Below, piece by piece: positions 27,137-35,854 of a stretch of DNA of 64,000 bases. Within the stretch, counting starts at the first letter, position 1. Each line of letters opens with the position of its first letter. The stretch spans positions 248,001 through 312,000 of the forward strand of contig CALSLT010000017.1 in the NCBI GenBank assembly GCA_943787265.1, read 5' to 3'. The stretch comes from an uncultured Planctomycetaceae bacterium (GTDB lineage Bacteria; Planctomycetota; Planctomycetia; Planctomycetales; Planctomycetaceae). The position numbers were made by a program, and so were the translations under genes. The notes under the pieces are model-generated. The model searched no databases, was not told the origin of the DNA, and saw only the letters and a list, made by a program, of their open reading frames with translations.

Positions 27137-28084
27137 ATGAAGACCATTCTTGTAACCGGCGGAGCCGGATTCCTCGGAAGCCATCTTTGCGAGCGGCTGC
27201 TCGATCGGGGCGACGAGGTCATTTGCGTCGACAACTTCTTCACCGGCAGCAAGAGGAACATCGCTCACTTGCTCGACAATCCGCGGTTCGAGCTGATTCG
27301 TCACGACATCGTCCACCCGCTGACGGTCGAGGTTTCGCAGATTTACAACCTCGCCTGTCCCGCTTCTCCGGTCGCTTACCAGTTCAACCCGATCAAGACG
27401 ATTAAGACGTCGAGCGTCGGCATGGTCAACATGCTCGGTCTGGCAAAACGCTGCCGAGCGAGAGTCCTCCAGGCATCGACTTCCGAAGTTTACGGCGACC
27501 CACAGGTTCATCCGCAAACCGAAGACTACTGGGGACACGTCAACCCCCTCGGCCCACGAAGCTGCTACGACGAAGGCAAGCGCATCGCTGAGTCCCTCTG
27601 CGTGAATTACTCGCTCGCGCACGGCGTCGAAACGCGGCTGATTCGAATCTTCAATACGTACGGCCCGAGGATGGATCCGAACGACGGCCGCGTGATTTCA
27701 AACTTCATTACGCAAGCACTGCGAGGCGAGCCGCTAACCGTCTACGGCGAGGGCTCTCAGACTCGATCATTCTGTTTCCGAGACGACCTGATCGAGGGCA
27801 TGATCCGCTTGATGAATCATCCGGACAATGAACTCGGCCCGGTCAACATCGGAAACCCAAACGAAAAAACGATGCTGGAACTTGCAGAGGCCGTTCTCGC
27901 AGCGACAGGTTCGTCGTCGAAGATCGAGCATCGCGAGCTGCCCAAGGACGACCCAACTCGCCGCTGCCCGAACATCGACAAAGCAAAAGCAAACCTCGAC
28001 TGGGAACCGAAGATCGACCTCGCAACCGGGCTCGAACGAACGGTCGAGTACTACCGCAGCCTGCTCGCCGAGCAAACCGGGTAA
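27137..28084 (+). CDS. UDP-glucuronate decarboxylase (UDP-xylose synthase) type SDR
   Basis: 315-residue extended SDR. NAD-binding GGAGFLG is at residues 8-14. STSEVYGDPQVHPQ gives the catalytic serine/threonine region and SCYDEGKR the Tyr-x-x-x-Lys pair. NTYGPRMDPNDGRVISNF is strongly characteristic of UXS-type enzymes, which convert UDP-glucuronate to UDP-xylose and CO2 in the cytoplasm. It is followed by a UDP-glucuronate 4-epimerase-like gene, so UDP-glucuronate-derived sugars for an envelope polysaccharide are likely made here. Confidence 0.92.
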   Translation: MKTILVTGGAGFLGSHLCERLLDRGDEVICVDNFFTGSKRNIAHLLDNPRFELIRHDIVHPLTVEVSQIYNLACPASPVAYQFNPIKTIKTSSVGMVNMLGLAKRCRARVLQASTSEVYGDPQVHPQTEDYWGHVNPLGPRSCYDEGKRIAESLCVNYSLAHGVETRLIRIFNTYGPRMDPNDGRVISNFITQALRGEPLTVYGEGSQTRSFCFRDDLIEGMIRLMNHPDNELGPVNIGNPNEKTMLELAEAVLAATGSSSKIEHRELPKDDPTRRCPNIDKAKANLDWEPKIDLATGLERTVEYYRSLLAEQTG

Positions 28085-28099
28085 CTTCAGTTGAGTAGC

Positions 28100-28122
28100 G
28101 TAGGGTGCGTCTCGACGCACCA
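28100..28122. repeat. Single arm of the GTAGGGTG palindromic repeat family
   Basis: 23 bases beginning GTAGGGTGCGTCTCGACG, with an internal GGTGCGTC/GACGCACC hairpin. It matches the left arms at 53336 and 60739, but no right arm is seen within 100 bases. Confidence 0.65.
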
Positions 28123-28239
28123 GTCAGTTTGATGCTGCATCACCCCGCGGCCTAACGAGCCACGAACTACGCGAGCGAAAAACAAGAAATCAGACTATTA
28201 ATCGGCTGACCAATCAGTCGCCTCAGACGGAGCTGAGTG

Positions 28240-29250
28240 ATGAGCAAAATTCTGGTAACCGGAGCCGCAGGCTTCATCGGGTTTCACCTGACGCAAAAGC
28301 TGCTTGCTCGAGGCGACGAAGTCGTTGGGCTCGACAATCTCAATGACTACTACCGAGTTCAACTGAAGCAGGATCGCCTGTCGCAACTCGTTGGTCAGGA
28401 AAACTTCCGCTTCATCGAGATGGACATCGCCGACCGCGAGCGGATGCCCGGCGTTTTTGAGGCCGAGCAATTTGACGTCGTCGTCAACCTCGCAGCCCAG
28501 GCGGGAGTTCGATACTCCCTCGAAAACCCGCACGCGTACATCGACGCCAACGTCGTCGGCTTCACGAACGTGCTGGAAGGATGCCGTCACAACGGTGTGA
28601 AGCACCTGGTCTATGCATCGTCGAGTTCCGTCTACGGCGGCAACACGACGATGCCGTTTTCGATTCACCACAACGTCGATCATCCGATCAGCCTTTACGC
28701 GGCGACAAAAAAAGCCAACGAGCTGATGGCTCATACTTACAGCCATCTTTACGGGCTGCCGACGACCGGGCTGCGATTCTTCACCGTTTACGGTCCGTGG
28801 GGCCGTCCCGACATGGCTCTATTTCTTTTCACCGAAGCCATCGTCTCGGGCAAACCGATCAACGTATTCAACAACGGAAAGATGCGACGAGATTTCACCT
28901 ACGTTGCGGACATCGTCGAAGGCATCACGCGAGTTGCCGACAACACGGCTGCTGCAAACCCAGACTGGTCATCGGCGACTCCGGATCCTGCAACCAGCGC
29001 TTCGCCCTACCGCGTATACAACATCGGCAACAACCAACCCGTCGAATTGATGCATCTAATCGGCGTGCTCGAAGACTGCCTGGGCATGAAAGCCGAAAAG
29101 AACTTCATGGAAATGCAGCCGGGCGACGTTCCCGCGACGTTCGCCGACGTCGATGATTTGATTCAGGATGTCGATTTCAAACCTGCCACGCCGATCGAGA
29201 CCGGCGTGGCGAACTTCGTTGAGTGGTATCGCAAATATCACAACGTATGA
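28240..29250 (+). CDS. NAD-dependent UDP-glucuronate 4-epimerase-like protein
   Basis: 336 residues from the ATG at 28240 (a GTG directly before it is not needed). Extended SDR with GAAGFIG near the N-terminus, YASSSSVYGG, and SLYAATKK (Tyr-x-x-x-Lys). TVYGPWGRPDMALFLFTEAI and GKMRRDFTYVADIVEGI are typical of UDP-glucuronate 4-epimerases (CapI/LpsL type), which make UDP-galacturonate. It pairs functionally with the UDP-xylose synthase gene upstream. Other UDP-sugar epimerases of this subfamily cannot be excluded. Confidence 0.9.
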   Translation: MSKILVTGAAGFIGFHLTQKLLARGDEVVGLDNLNDYYRVQLKQDRLSQLVGQENFRFIEMDIADRERMPGVFEAEQFDVVVNLAAQAGVRYSLENPHAYIDANVVGFTNVLEGCRHNGVKHLVYASSSSVYGGNTTMPFSIHHNVDHPISLYAATKKANELMAHTYSHLYGLPTTGLRFFTVYGPWGRPDMALFLFTEAIVSGKPINVFNNGKMRRDFTYVADIVEGITRVADNTAAANPDWSSATPDPATSASPYRVYNIGNNQPVELMHLIGVLEDCLGMKAEKNFMEMQPGDVPATFADVDDLIQDVDFKPATPIETGVANFVEWYRKYHNV

Positions 29251-29306
29251 TGCGGCCCGTTCGCCGAATTGGCCCATTGCCGAAGTAAGGTTCAGGATCA
29301 GACAGC

Positions 29307-30032
29307 ATGACCGCTTCATACACCGACTACTCGAAGATGATCGACCACTCGCTGCTTCCTCCAATGTTGACGGAAGCCGATCTGGAAGCTGGTTGTCAGC
29401 TCGCCGTTGCTTACGACGTCGCCAGCGTGTGCATCCTGCCGTACTTCATGAAACGCTGCACCGAGTTGCTGAGCGGAAGCACGGTAAAGCCGAGCACGAC
29501 GATCGGCTTCCCTCACGGCGCGATTCAGACCGAGTTCAAAGTTGCCGAATCCGAACGAGCAATCGCCGACGGCTGCGAAGAACTCGACATGGTCGTGAAT
29601 ATCAGCCAGGTAAAAAGTGGCAACTGGAGTTACGTCTCTGACGATATCAAGGCGGTCGTCGATGTCGCTCACGCAGCCGGACAGAAGGTCAAAGTGATCT
29701 TCGAAAACTGCTACATGACCGACGACGAGAAAGTTCAGCTCTGCAAAATCTGCACGGACATTGGAGCCGACTGGGTCAAGACTTCGACCGGTTTCGGAAC
29801 GGGCGGAGCAACGATGGAAGACCTTCAGCTGATGGTCGACAACACGCCCGATCACGTGCAGGTCAAAGCGGCCGGCGGAGTCCGGGACTTCGAAAAACTG
29901 AAACTCGTTCGCGATCTCGGGGTTACTCGTTGCGGCGCCAGTGCGACGAAAGTCATGCTCGACGAGTGTCGCAAGCAGCTAGGTTTGCCACCGATCGACG
30001 TATCCGACGGAGCACCGAGCAGCGGCTACTAG
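29307..30032 (+). CDS. deoC: Deoxyribose-phosphate aldolase DeoC
   Basis: 241-residue class I aldolase cleaving 2-deoxyribose-5-phosphate to glyceraldehyde-3-phosphate and acetaldehyde. The Schiff-base lysine is K158 in VKTSTGFGTGGAT. A second conserved lysine is K187 in VKAAGGVRDF, and ELDMVVNISQVKSG holds the acidic residue on strand 4. Length and motif spacing fit the family. No other deoxynucleoside catabolism genes are adjacent. Confidence 0.95.
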   Translation: MTASYTDYSKMIDHSLLPPMLTEADLEAGCQLAVAYDVASVCILPYFMKRCTELLSGSTVKPSTTIGFPHGAIQTEFKVAESERAIADGCEELDMVVNISQVKSGNWSYVSDDIKAVVDVAHAAGQKVKVIFENCYMTDDEKVQLCKICTDIGADWVKTSTGFGTGGATMEDLQLMVDNTPDHVQVKAAGGVRDFEKLKLVRDLGVTRCGASATKVMLDECRKQLGLPPIDVSDGAPSSGY

Positions 30033-30041
30033 GACCGGCGT

Positions 30042-31667
30042 CTACGACAGGACTGAGAAGTAGCACGCAACGGCGAAGTCCATCGACTCGCGCGTCAGTG
30101 TCAGCTCGATGTCTTCGTAGAGGCAGTAGTTCCGGACCTGAAGCAACAGGTCTCGCGGATGGCACGCTTTCAGGCCACGGCCTGGCTTTGTGTAGTGATT
30201 CTTAATCAAGTGGTCGACGGCGTCCTGGTTGTAGGCGATGCCGATCTTCTTACACATGATCTGAAACAACGCGTGAAACTGCAGCGGCGTCGGGTTTGGC
30301 ACCTGAACCTTGTACGGGATTCGGCGCAGGAAGGCGTCGTCTACCAGGTCCTTCGGCTCAAGGTTTGTTGAGAAAATAACGAGCTGATCGAACGGAACCT
30401 GGACTTTTTTGCCGCTCGGTAAATTCAACAGGTCGTAGCGTTTTTCAAGCGGGACAATCCAGCGGTTAAGCAGCTCGTCGACCGGCATTCGCTGGCGGCC
30501 AAAGTCGTCAATCAGCAAAACTCCGCCGTTGCTCTTTAGCTGAAGCGGCGCTTCGCAGATATGAGTGTTATCGTCCTCGCAGACTTCCAACTCCGACATC
30601 GTCAGCTCGCCACCGGCGATGACGGTGGGCCGTTGTATTTTCACCCAGCGATGATCGATCTCAGTCGGATCGTCGGGTTCACCAACCGTTGCACTCGGAG
30701 GTGCGACTTCGTGAATTGCCGGATCGTAAATTCGGATGATCTGTCCATCGATGCCAAGGGCACGCGGGATCCACATCGTCGTTCCGAACGATTTTGAGAT
30801 TCGCTCGGCGATGCTTGTTTTGCCATTCCCAGGCTCACCAAACAGAAACATGCCTCGGCCGGAATTGATCGCCGGCCCCAGCACTTTCAATAGGTCTTCT
30901 TCCAGCAGCAAATCGGAAAACGCGTGCTTGAGATCAGCCGACCGGATGACTTGATCGGCGACACTCTGAAGTTCCATTGCCGCCAGATATTGCGGCAGCG
31001 TAACCGGGGCCGCGCCGAAGTACGTGCACTCGCGAGCCAAGTCCTTCGCCAGGGCCAAACCCTTTTGTGTGATGACGTAAGAGTAGTCGCCAGCAATGGC
31101 GTCACCCTTCAATGCGACGAGCTGCTCTTTTCGAAGCGTATTCAGAACGGATTCGACCATTGGAAAACCGAGTCGAATGTGTGCCGAAATTTTCCTGCCG
31201 GTGACCGCACCTCGCGCTGCCAGCAGTTTCAAAGACAAGCGTCCAACCATGTCGACCGAGATGCCTGCGTCTTTCAGTGACCGAGGCGCTTTCGGGTAAA
31301 ACAGTCGCTGGCGATGTTGTCGCGCTGGTGGCGGCGTTGCCTGCTGGGTCGCGGTTTGAGGTGGCGCAACTCGCGGTGCAGCGGGCTGTTGGATCGGCTG
31401 TTGCTGCATCGGCTGAGCAGCGGGTTCAACAAATCGCGGATCGTGGACAGGCTGCTGTTGCGGTACAGGCTGGCGAGGAGCTGCGTGTTGAACGGGGGGA
31501 GCGTTGTAAGGCTGAGAGTTCTGGTGCACAGGTGCGGGAGCCGAGTTCGCTTGTTGTTGCGCAGCGTGAGCATCGGCATTTGTCGCCTGCGGTTTTGCAG
31601 GAGAGTTGTCCAGGTTCGACCAAAGGTCGTCCAGGAAGTCACTCATCGATTGAGTTTGTGAGGACAT
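30042..31667 (-). CDS. AAA-family ATPase with Pro/Gln-rich N-terminal region
   Basis: About 541 residues from the ATG at 31667 (ATGs at 31679 and 31646 are alternatives). The first 130 residues are low complexity, rich in Pro, Gln and Ala. Next comes a winged-helix-like region (LKLLAARGAVTGRKISAHIRL, then LRKEQLVALKGDAIAGDYSY). The AAA ATPase has Walker A GEPGNGKT near residue 280, Walker B VLLIDDFGRQRM, and sensor IFSTNLEPKDLVDDAFLRR. Similar proteins are widespread in planctomycetes without a known function. The Pro/Gln-rich arm may serve partner binding. The gene is alone and convergent with deoC. Confidence 0.82.
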   Translation of the reverse strand: MSSQTQSMSDFLDDLWSNLDNSPAKPQATNADAHAAQQQANSAPAPVHQNSQPYNAPPVQHAAPRQPVPQQQPVHDPRFVEPAAQPMQQQPIQQPAAPRVAPPQTATQQATPPPARQHRQRLFYPKAPRSLKDAGISVDMVGRLSLKLLAARGAVTGRKISAHIRLGFPMVESVLNTLRKEQLVALKGDAIAGDYSYVITQKGLALAKDLARECTYFGAAPVTLPQYLAAMELQSVADQVIRSADLKHAFSDLLLEEDLLKVLGPAINSGRGMFLFGEPGNGKTSIAERISKSFGTTMWIPRALGIDGQIIRIYDPAIHEVAPPSATVGEPDDPTEIDHRWVKIQRPTVIAGGELTMSELEVCEDDNTHICEAPLQLKSNGGVLLIDDFGRQRMPVDELLNRWIVPLEKRYDLLNLPSGKKVQVPFDQLVIFSTNLEPKDLVDDAFLRRIPYKVQVPNPTPLQFHALFQIMCKKIGIAYNQDAVDHLIKNHYTKPGRGLKACHPRDLLLQVRNYCLYEDIELTLTRESMDFAVACYFSVLS

Positions 31668-31679
31668 AGCCGATTCCAA

Positions 31680-32188
31680 TGCCAGTCAGAGAACACTCTG
31701 AGAAAACTGACGTCCGTAGTTCGCTTCAGCTTCGAAGGCCCGGCGTGTGGCCGACGCACGACGTTCCATTCAAAGCTCCGATCTGAAGACTAGGTCAGGA
31801 AGCGTGACGCAACGGTGAAACTCTTTCGAAATGAGAAACTCGGCAAAGGTGACACATGCGACAATTCGGTACGTCTGGAATGTAGCGATTACGCGTTTGC
31901 CAGCCGCGATTGCGTCTGGAGGCATTTTTGACTCGACGTCGCCACGAAGAACTCATCGCAACCGGCATTACCTGCACTGCAAACATGGGTCTGCCTGCGC
32001 AACCGTTACAGATCAACTGACAAGTCGAATCTTCACTTCATGTCGGGAGGGATTTTCTACGACCAGCCTTTGGTCGAACTACGGTTGATGCATGTTGGAA
32101 ACCGTTCCCTTTGGACCACGTCGTTTCCTGACAATCAAGGGCTCTTGCACTGCTTGAGCCTGTCCATGTTCTTACAAAGCGTCGGGCA
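31680..32188. other. Intergenic region upstream of the exopolysaccharide operon
   Basis: 509 bases between divergent genes, probably with the promoter of the HlyD/PilZ/GT2 operon. Short open frames here have no recognisable motif or signal peptide. Only a weak CAGAG/CTCTG hairpin (about 31686-31699) was seen. Confidence 0.45.
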
Positions 32189-33451
32189 GTGAATTCAGAA
32201 CAGCGTCCATCTACGCCGAATGTTGACGACGCACTCAGCGACGTCGAGTCGGTAATTGAAGATCTGAAGCAGAGCGAGTCTTCGAAACCGGTGTTTGCCG
32301 GTTTCCAGACCGAACTGCCACAGGACGCTGCGCAGATCGACAACGCGAGTGCTGCTGCTCAGCTTGCACCGCCAACGCCGACCCCACCGGTCAAACGTCC
32401 GAAAGGCCGGCTGCTGATCGGTTCATTGCTGATGGTGCTGTTTGCCGCCGCGTTTTACATCGTCTGGGATGGCGTATTCCGATATCAGGCTTACGGTCTT
32501 GTGGAAGGGAATCGAGTCTCCGTTCGAACTCCGGCAGCAGGCATCATTCAGAAAGTCTATGTGGCCGAGGGCGATCTCGTTCGTACTGGCGACCTGTTGC
32601 TGACAATCGAAAACGTCGAACTGGAACATCGCCTGGAACGAACTCGGGATGGCATCCGACTGGCCGAAGCTCAACTGGATGCACACATCGCGAAGCTGCG
32701 TCGCATCGCTCGCCAGCGTGAATGGGACGTGCTCGACAACGCTGCGGAGTTCTTTGAACTGGCCAGTGAGTTGCCGAAACGTCGTTCCGAAGTCGAACGT
32801 CTTGAACGAAGTCTCGCCCGAGCTCAGAAGGCCAATGAGTTTGCCGGGCTTTCAGTCGAAGAGTTTGAGCGAGTTCAGTTCGCGCTACAGGGTGAGCAAG
32901 GCTTGCTATCAAAACTGGCCGAGGCCGTTTCTGCATTGCAGGTCAGAAACGACCTGACATCGGACGAGGCGGAACTCGATCTCGCTGAACTGAAACCAAC
33001 GATGGTTCACATCGAGAACCTGCAGAACGAGACGCAACGGCTTTACGAGTTGCTCAAAGCGTCGAACATCGTCGCTCCGCTAACCGGAGTCGTCGTCAAG
33101 CATCGCTGCATCGCTGGAAACTGGGTCGATGCTTCCGAAGAGCTGTTGAAAATCGTCGAGGAAGGAACTGTCGAACCGGTCCTTTTTCTTTCTCAGGGCG
33201 ATACTCGAAAGGTCGACCGCGGCACGGAAATCGTCGTCCACATAGATCCGATGAGCGAACCTGTGAACTGCAAAGTTCGACGAACGGCCGACGAGTTCCA
33301 AGTTCCTCCAGAACAACTCGTTCGCTACTACGACAGCGGAGAACCGTTGCTGCCGGTCATTCTTGAACCAATCGGCGATATCACGATCAAGCCGGGGGCG
33401 ATGATCAAATTGCCGCACGACTTCGAAAGGATTCTCGACCGGTTTCAGTAG
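32189..33451 (+). CDS. HlyD-family membrane-fusion/adaptor protein (Alg44-like C-terminal half)
   Basis: 420 residues from a GTG start. About 78 cytoplasmic residues, rich in Pro and Ala near the end, are followed by one membrane helix (LLIGSLLMVLFAAAFYIVW). The periplasmic HlyD/biotinyl-lipoyl fold follows: SVRTPAAGIIQKVYVAEGDL as first half-motif, a long coiled coil, and IVAPLTGVVVKHRCIAGNWV as second half-motif. In alginate synthesis, Alg44 joins a PilZ domain to such a periplasmic domain. Here the PilZ is a separate gene 60 bases downstream, followed by a GT2 synthase. I infer a role in export or polymerisation of an exopolysaccharide. Confidence 0.85.
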   Translation: MNSEQRPSTPNVDDALSDVESVIEDLKQSESSKPVFAGFQTELPQDAAQIDNASAAAQLAPPTPTPPVKRPKGRLLIGSLLMVLFAAAFYIVWDGVFRYQAYGLVEGNRVSVRTPAAGIIQKVYVAEGDLVRTGDLLLTIENVELEHRLERTRDGIRLAEAQLDAHIAKLRRIARQREWDVLDNAAEFFELASELPKRRSEVERLERSLARAQKANEFAGLSVEEFERVQFALQGEQGLLSKLAEAVSALQVRNDLTSDEAELDLAELKPTMVHIENLQNETQRLYELLKASNIVAPLTGVVVKHRCIAGNWVDASEELLKIVEEGTVEPVLFLSQGDTRKVDRGTEIVVHIDPMSEPVNCKVRRTADEFQVPPEQLVRYYDSGEPLLPVILEPIGDITIKPGAMIKLPHDFERILDRFQ

Positions 33452-33511
33452 AAACAACTGGAAGACCTCTCTGCATTTTGTGGATATTTCACGGCTCAAC
33501 GAAAGCACCTC

Positions 33512-34352
33512 GTGCAACATTCCGTCGAACACATCGACAAGGCATCTGCAGGCAACAATGCAGACGCGGGTCGAGTTTCACTCGATCCGAACGAACTCGC
33601 TGCGCTGTGCGAACAACAGATTGGACGGCGTGACAAGCGGTTTGCGATTGAACGACCGATTGAAGTCACAACGGTTGGGCTCGACGGGCTACTCGATCCG
33701 ACAGAGCGTCACACCGGAACTTCTCGCGAAATCAGCGTGCGAGGCATCTCGGTCGATGTAACCTCGGGTACGTTTCACGCGTCACAGCCGTTGCTCCTGG
33801 GAATGCACATCGAACAGCTCGGCGTGCAGTACGCTGGGTTGATCATTCGGCGAGTTGAACAGCTTGAAGACGGCACGCTACGACTTGGTGCTGACTTTGG
33901 CGGCCCTGCTGCTGACGTGCTCTCAACCGGCCAACTCATACCCAGGTTTCAATCAGAACAGATGGCGTTTCTGATGTCGCAGGCTCCGCAGGTCTATGAC
34001 AACTGGGCGGATTCTGGAGTCCTTCAGAAAACTCTGCTCGACCACGTGATGGTCTGCCCAAAGTGCGCGGGCCATTCCCACCGTAAGAAATGCGTGTCGC
34101 AAGTGTGGCTCGGGCCGAGTCACCAACGATCGACTGATCCATCACTTTGCTTGTGCGTACGTCGGGTTCAAGTCGGAGTTCGCAACGGACACGAACGATC
34201 TGGCCTGCCCGAAGTGTCAAATGCGAAAACTGTCGATCGGTGCGGACTTCGAATACCTCGTCGGAGAAAACCGTTGTCGCAGTTGCGGCTGGCGAGACAG
34301 CGAAGTCGAACTCGTTGGACACTGTCTTCGATGCAGCAACCGATTCGAATGA
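33512..34352 (+). pseudogene. PilZ-domain protein with C-terminal zinc ribbons, frameshifted
   Basis: GTG start at 33512. The PilZ c-di-GMP-binding domain lies in the first 150 residues: the arginine cluster RRDKR, then REISVRGISVD matching the D/N-x-S-x-x-G motif. The first reading frame ends its homology at CPKCAG. The rest is in the next frame: NACRKCGSGRVTNDRLIHH, LACPKCQMRKL, NRCRSCGW, and HCLRCSNRFE ending at a TGA at 34350-34352. One extra base at about 34066-34079 (GCGGGCCATTCCC) explains the break. The intact product would be about 280 residues with five CxxC pairs. Operon gene between HlyD and GT2. Confidence 0.8.
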
Positions 34353-34385
34353 CTCAGGCCCGCGAACAGGAATTGTACCGCTACG

Positions 34386-35680
34386 ATGTTTGTCGACTGG
34401 ATCCACTGGCTGTCACATCTGAGCTGGCTTGAGGTCGCACTGCTCCTGACGGGGACGATGCTGGTCGACTGCCCGCGGTACGCGCTTGCGCGCGTGTTTA
34501 TGGTGACGATCGATTTTGCGAAGGACCTGTGGAGCTGGGTTTGCGGTCGCGCTGACCAGGATGAGTTCGATTACTGCCCGTCGATCTGCGTGATCCTGGC
34601 CGGGTATAACGAAGGCGACTCGGTAGCTCGCGCCATTGAGTCATTGATTGGTGCTTACCCTCGGCTCGAAATCATCGTGATCGATGACGGCTCGGCGGAA
34701 GAACACAGCATGGTCGAATACGCCCGGCCGTACGGTAAGAAATACGACAATATTCTAGTGCTGGCTCGTTCTGAGCGAGGGGTGGCAAGTCGTCGGCGAT
34801 GAACTTCGCTCTGCCGTACACGCGAGCCGAAATCGTCATCACCGTTGACTGCGATTCCAGCCTTGATAATGCAGCACTCTGGGAATGCGTGCAGTATTTC
34901 AAAGACCCCGAAGTCGGTGCAGTTTCCGCCACCGTGTTCTCGCGAAACCCGTACGTGAATCTTTGCACATGGATGCAGGCTTACGAATATCTGCATGCCA
35001 TCTTCACGGGACGAATGGTGGCAGAACGTTTCGGAATTCTCGGCATCACATCCGGAGCCTTCGCCTGCCTGCGTCGAGAAGCCGTCGAACGGACGCTCGG
35101 CTGGGATGTCGGCCCGGGAGAAGACCTCGACCTGACGATGCGCATTCGGCATCTCGGCTACAAAATCAAGTGCGCTCCCTACGCCGATTGCCTGACCGAT
35201 GTGCCCACAAAGTGGAAGCAACTCTGGCGTCAACGACTGCGCTGGGAAGAAGCATCCGTCGTGCGAACTCACTGCCGAAAACACATCGATATGGCAAATC
35301 CGACAAAGGCATCTTTCCGGTGGGCGAACTTCTTTGTCTCGTTCGAGCTGATCACCGTCAATTTGGTTTTCGGCTACGTGATCCTGATTTACTCAGCCTG
35401 GCTGTGCGTCAACACGCCACACCACGCCTTGTTCGTCGCCTTCACGTTTTACGTCTACACGTTGCTGCTCGAGTTTATCAACGTCCTCACGCTGACCTAC
35501 TACAGCCGGACCAGACTCGCGCATCTGATGACCTGTCTGGTGCTGCCGCTCTCGCCGTTCTACCAGCTCTTTCTGATCGCAAATCGCATCGTGTCGTACA
35601 CGCGCGAAATCTTCTGGCGAACGTCGTTCAAAGATAACTTCGTTCCGAAGCACGTCCGAGACGTCACCTGGAAGTGGTAG
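34386..35680 (+). pseudogene. GT2-family processive glycosyltransferase (Alg8/BcsA-like), frameshifted
   Basis: ATG at 34386. One N-terminal membrane helix is followed by ICVILAGYNEGDSVARAIES and IIVIDDGSAEEHS (first aspartates). The frame then breaks after VLARSERG at the G4 run 34779-34782 and stops at 34802. The rest continues from 34790 as KSSAMNFALPYTRAEIVIT, VDCDSS (DxD), GPGEDLDLTMRI and WRQRLRWEE (QxxRW). Three or more C-terminal membrane helices follow, to a stop at 35680. The break needs a shift of one or two bases in the RGGK-type motif. This architecture polymerises beta-linked chains at the inner membrane, often controlled by c-di-GMP through PilZ. Confidence 0.8.
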
Positions 35681-35854
35681 TCGACTCGGTGATGCCGCTC
35701 GACGATTCATCATCCGCGCCAAGATATCGATGCTTGATGCCTGGACATTGATCGTTCAGGGCGACCGCGCCAGAATGTCCGCAACGCCGCACAAGCGAGA
35801 GAAAGCGACGCATTCGCGGCGTGCTGAGTGCAGCAATTTTCATCCGGAGGAACG

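Noticed and set aside
28198..28746. Minus-strand open frame of 182 codons
   Set aside because: Antisense to the UDP-glucuronate 4-epimerase-like gene; translation has no domain.
31795..32343. Small frames upstream of the HlyD gene
   Set aside because: Cys/Arg-rich translations with no motif; one overlaps the start of the HlyD gene on the other strand.
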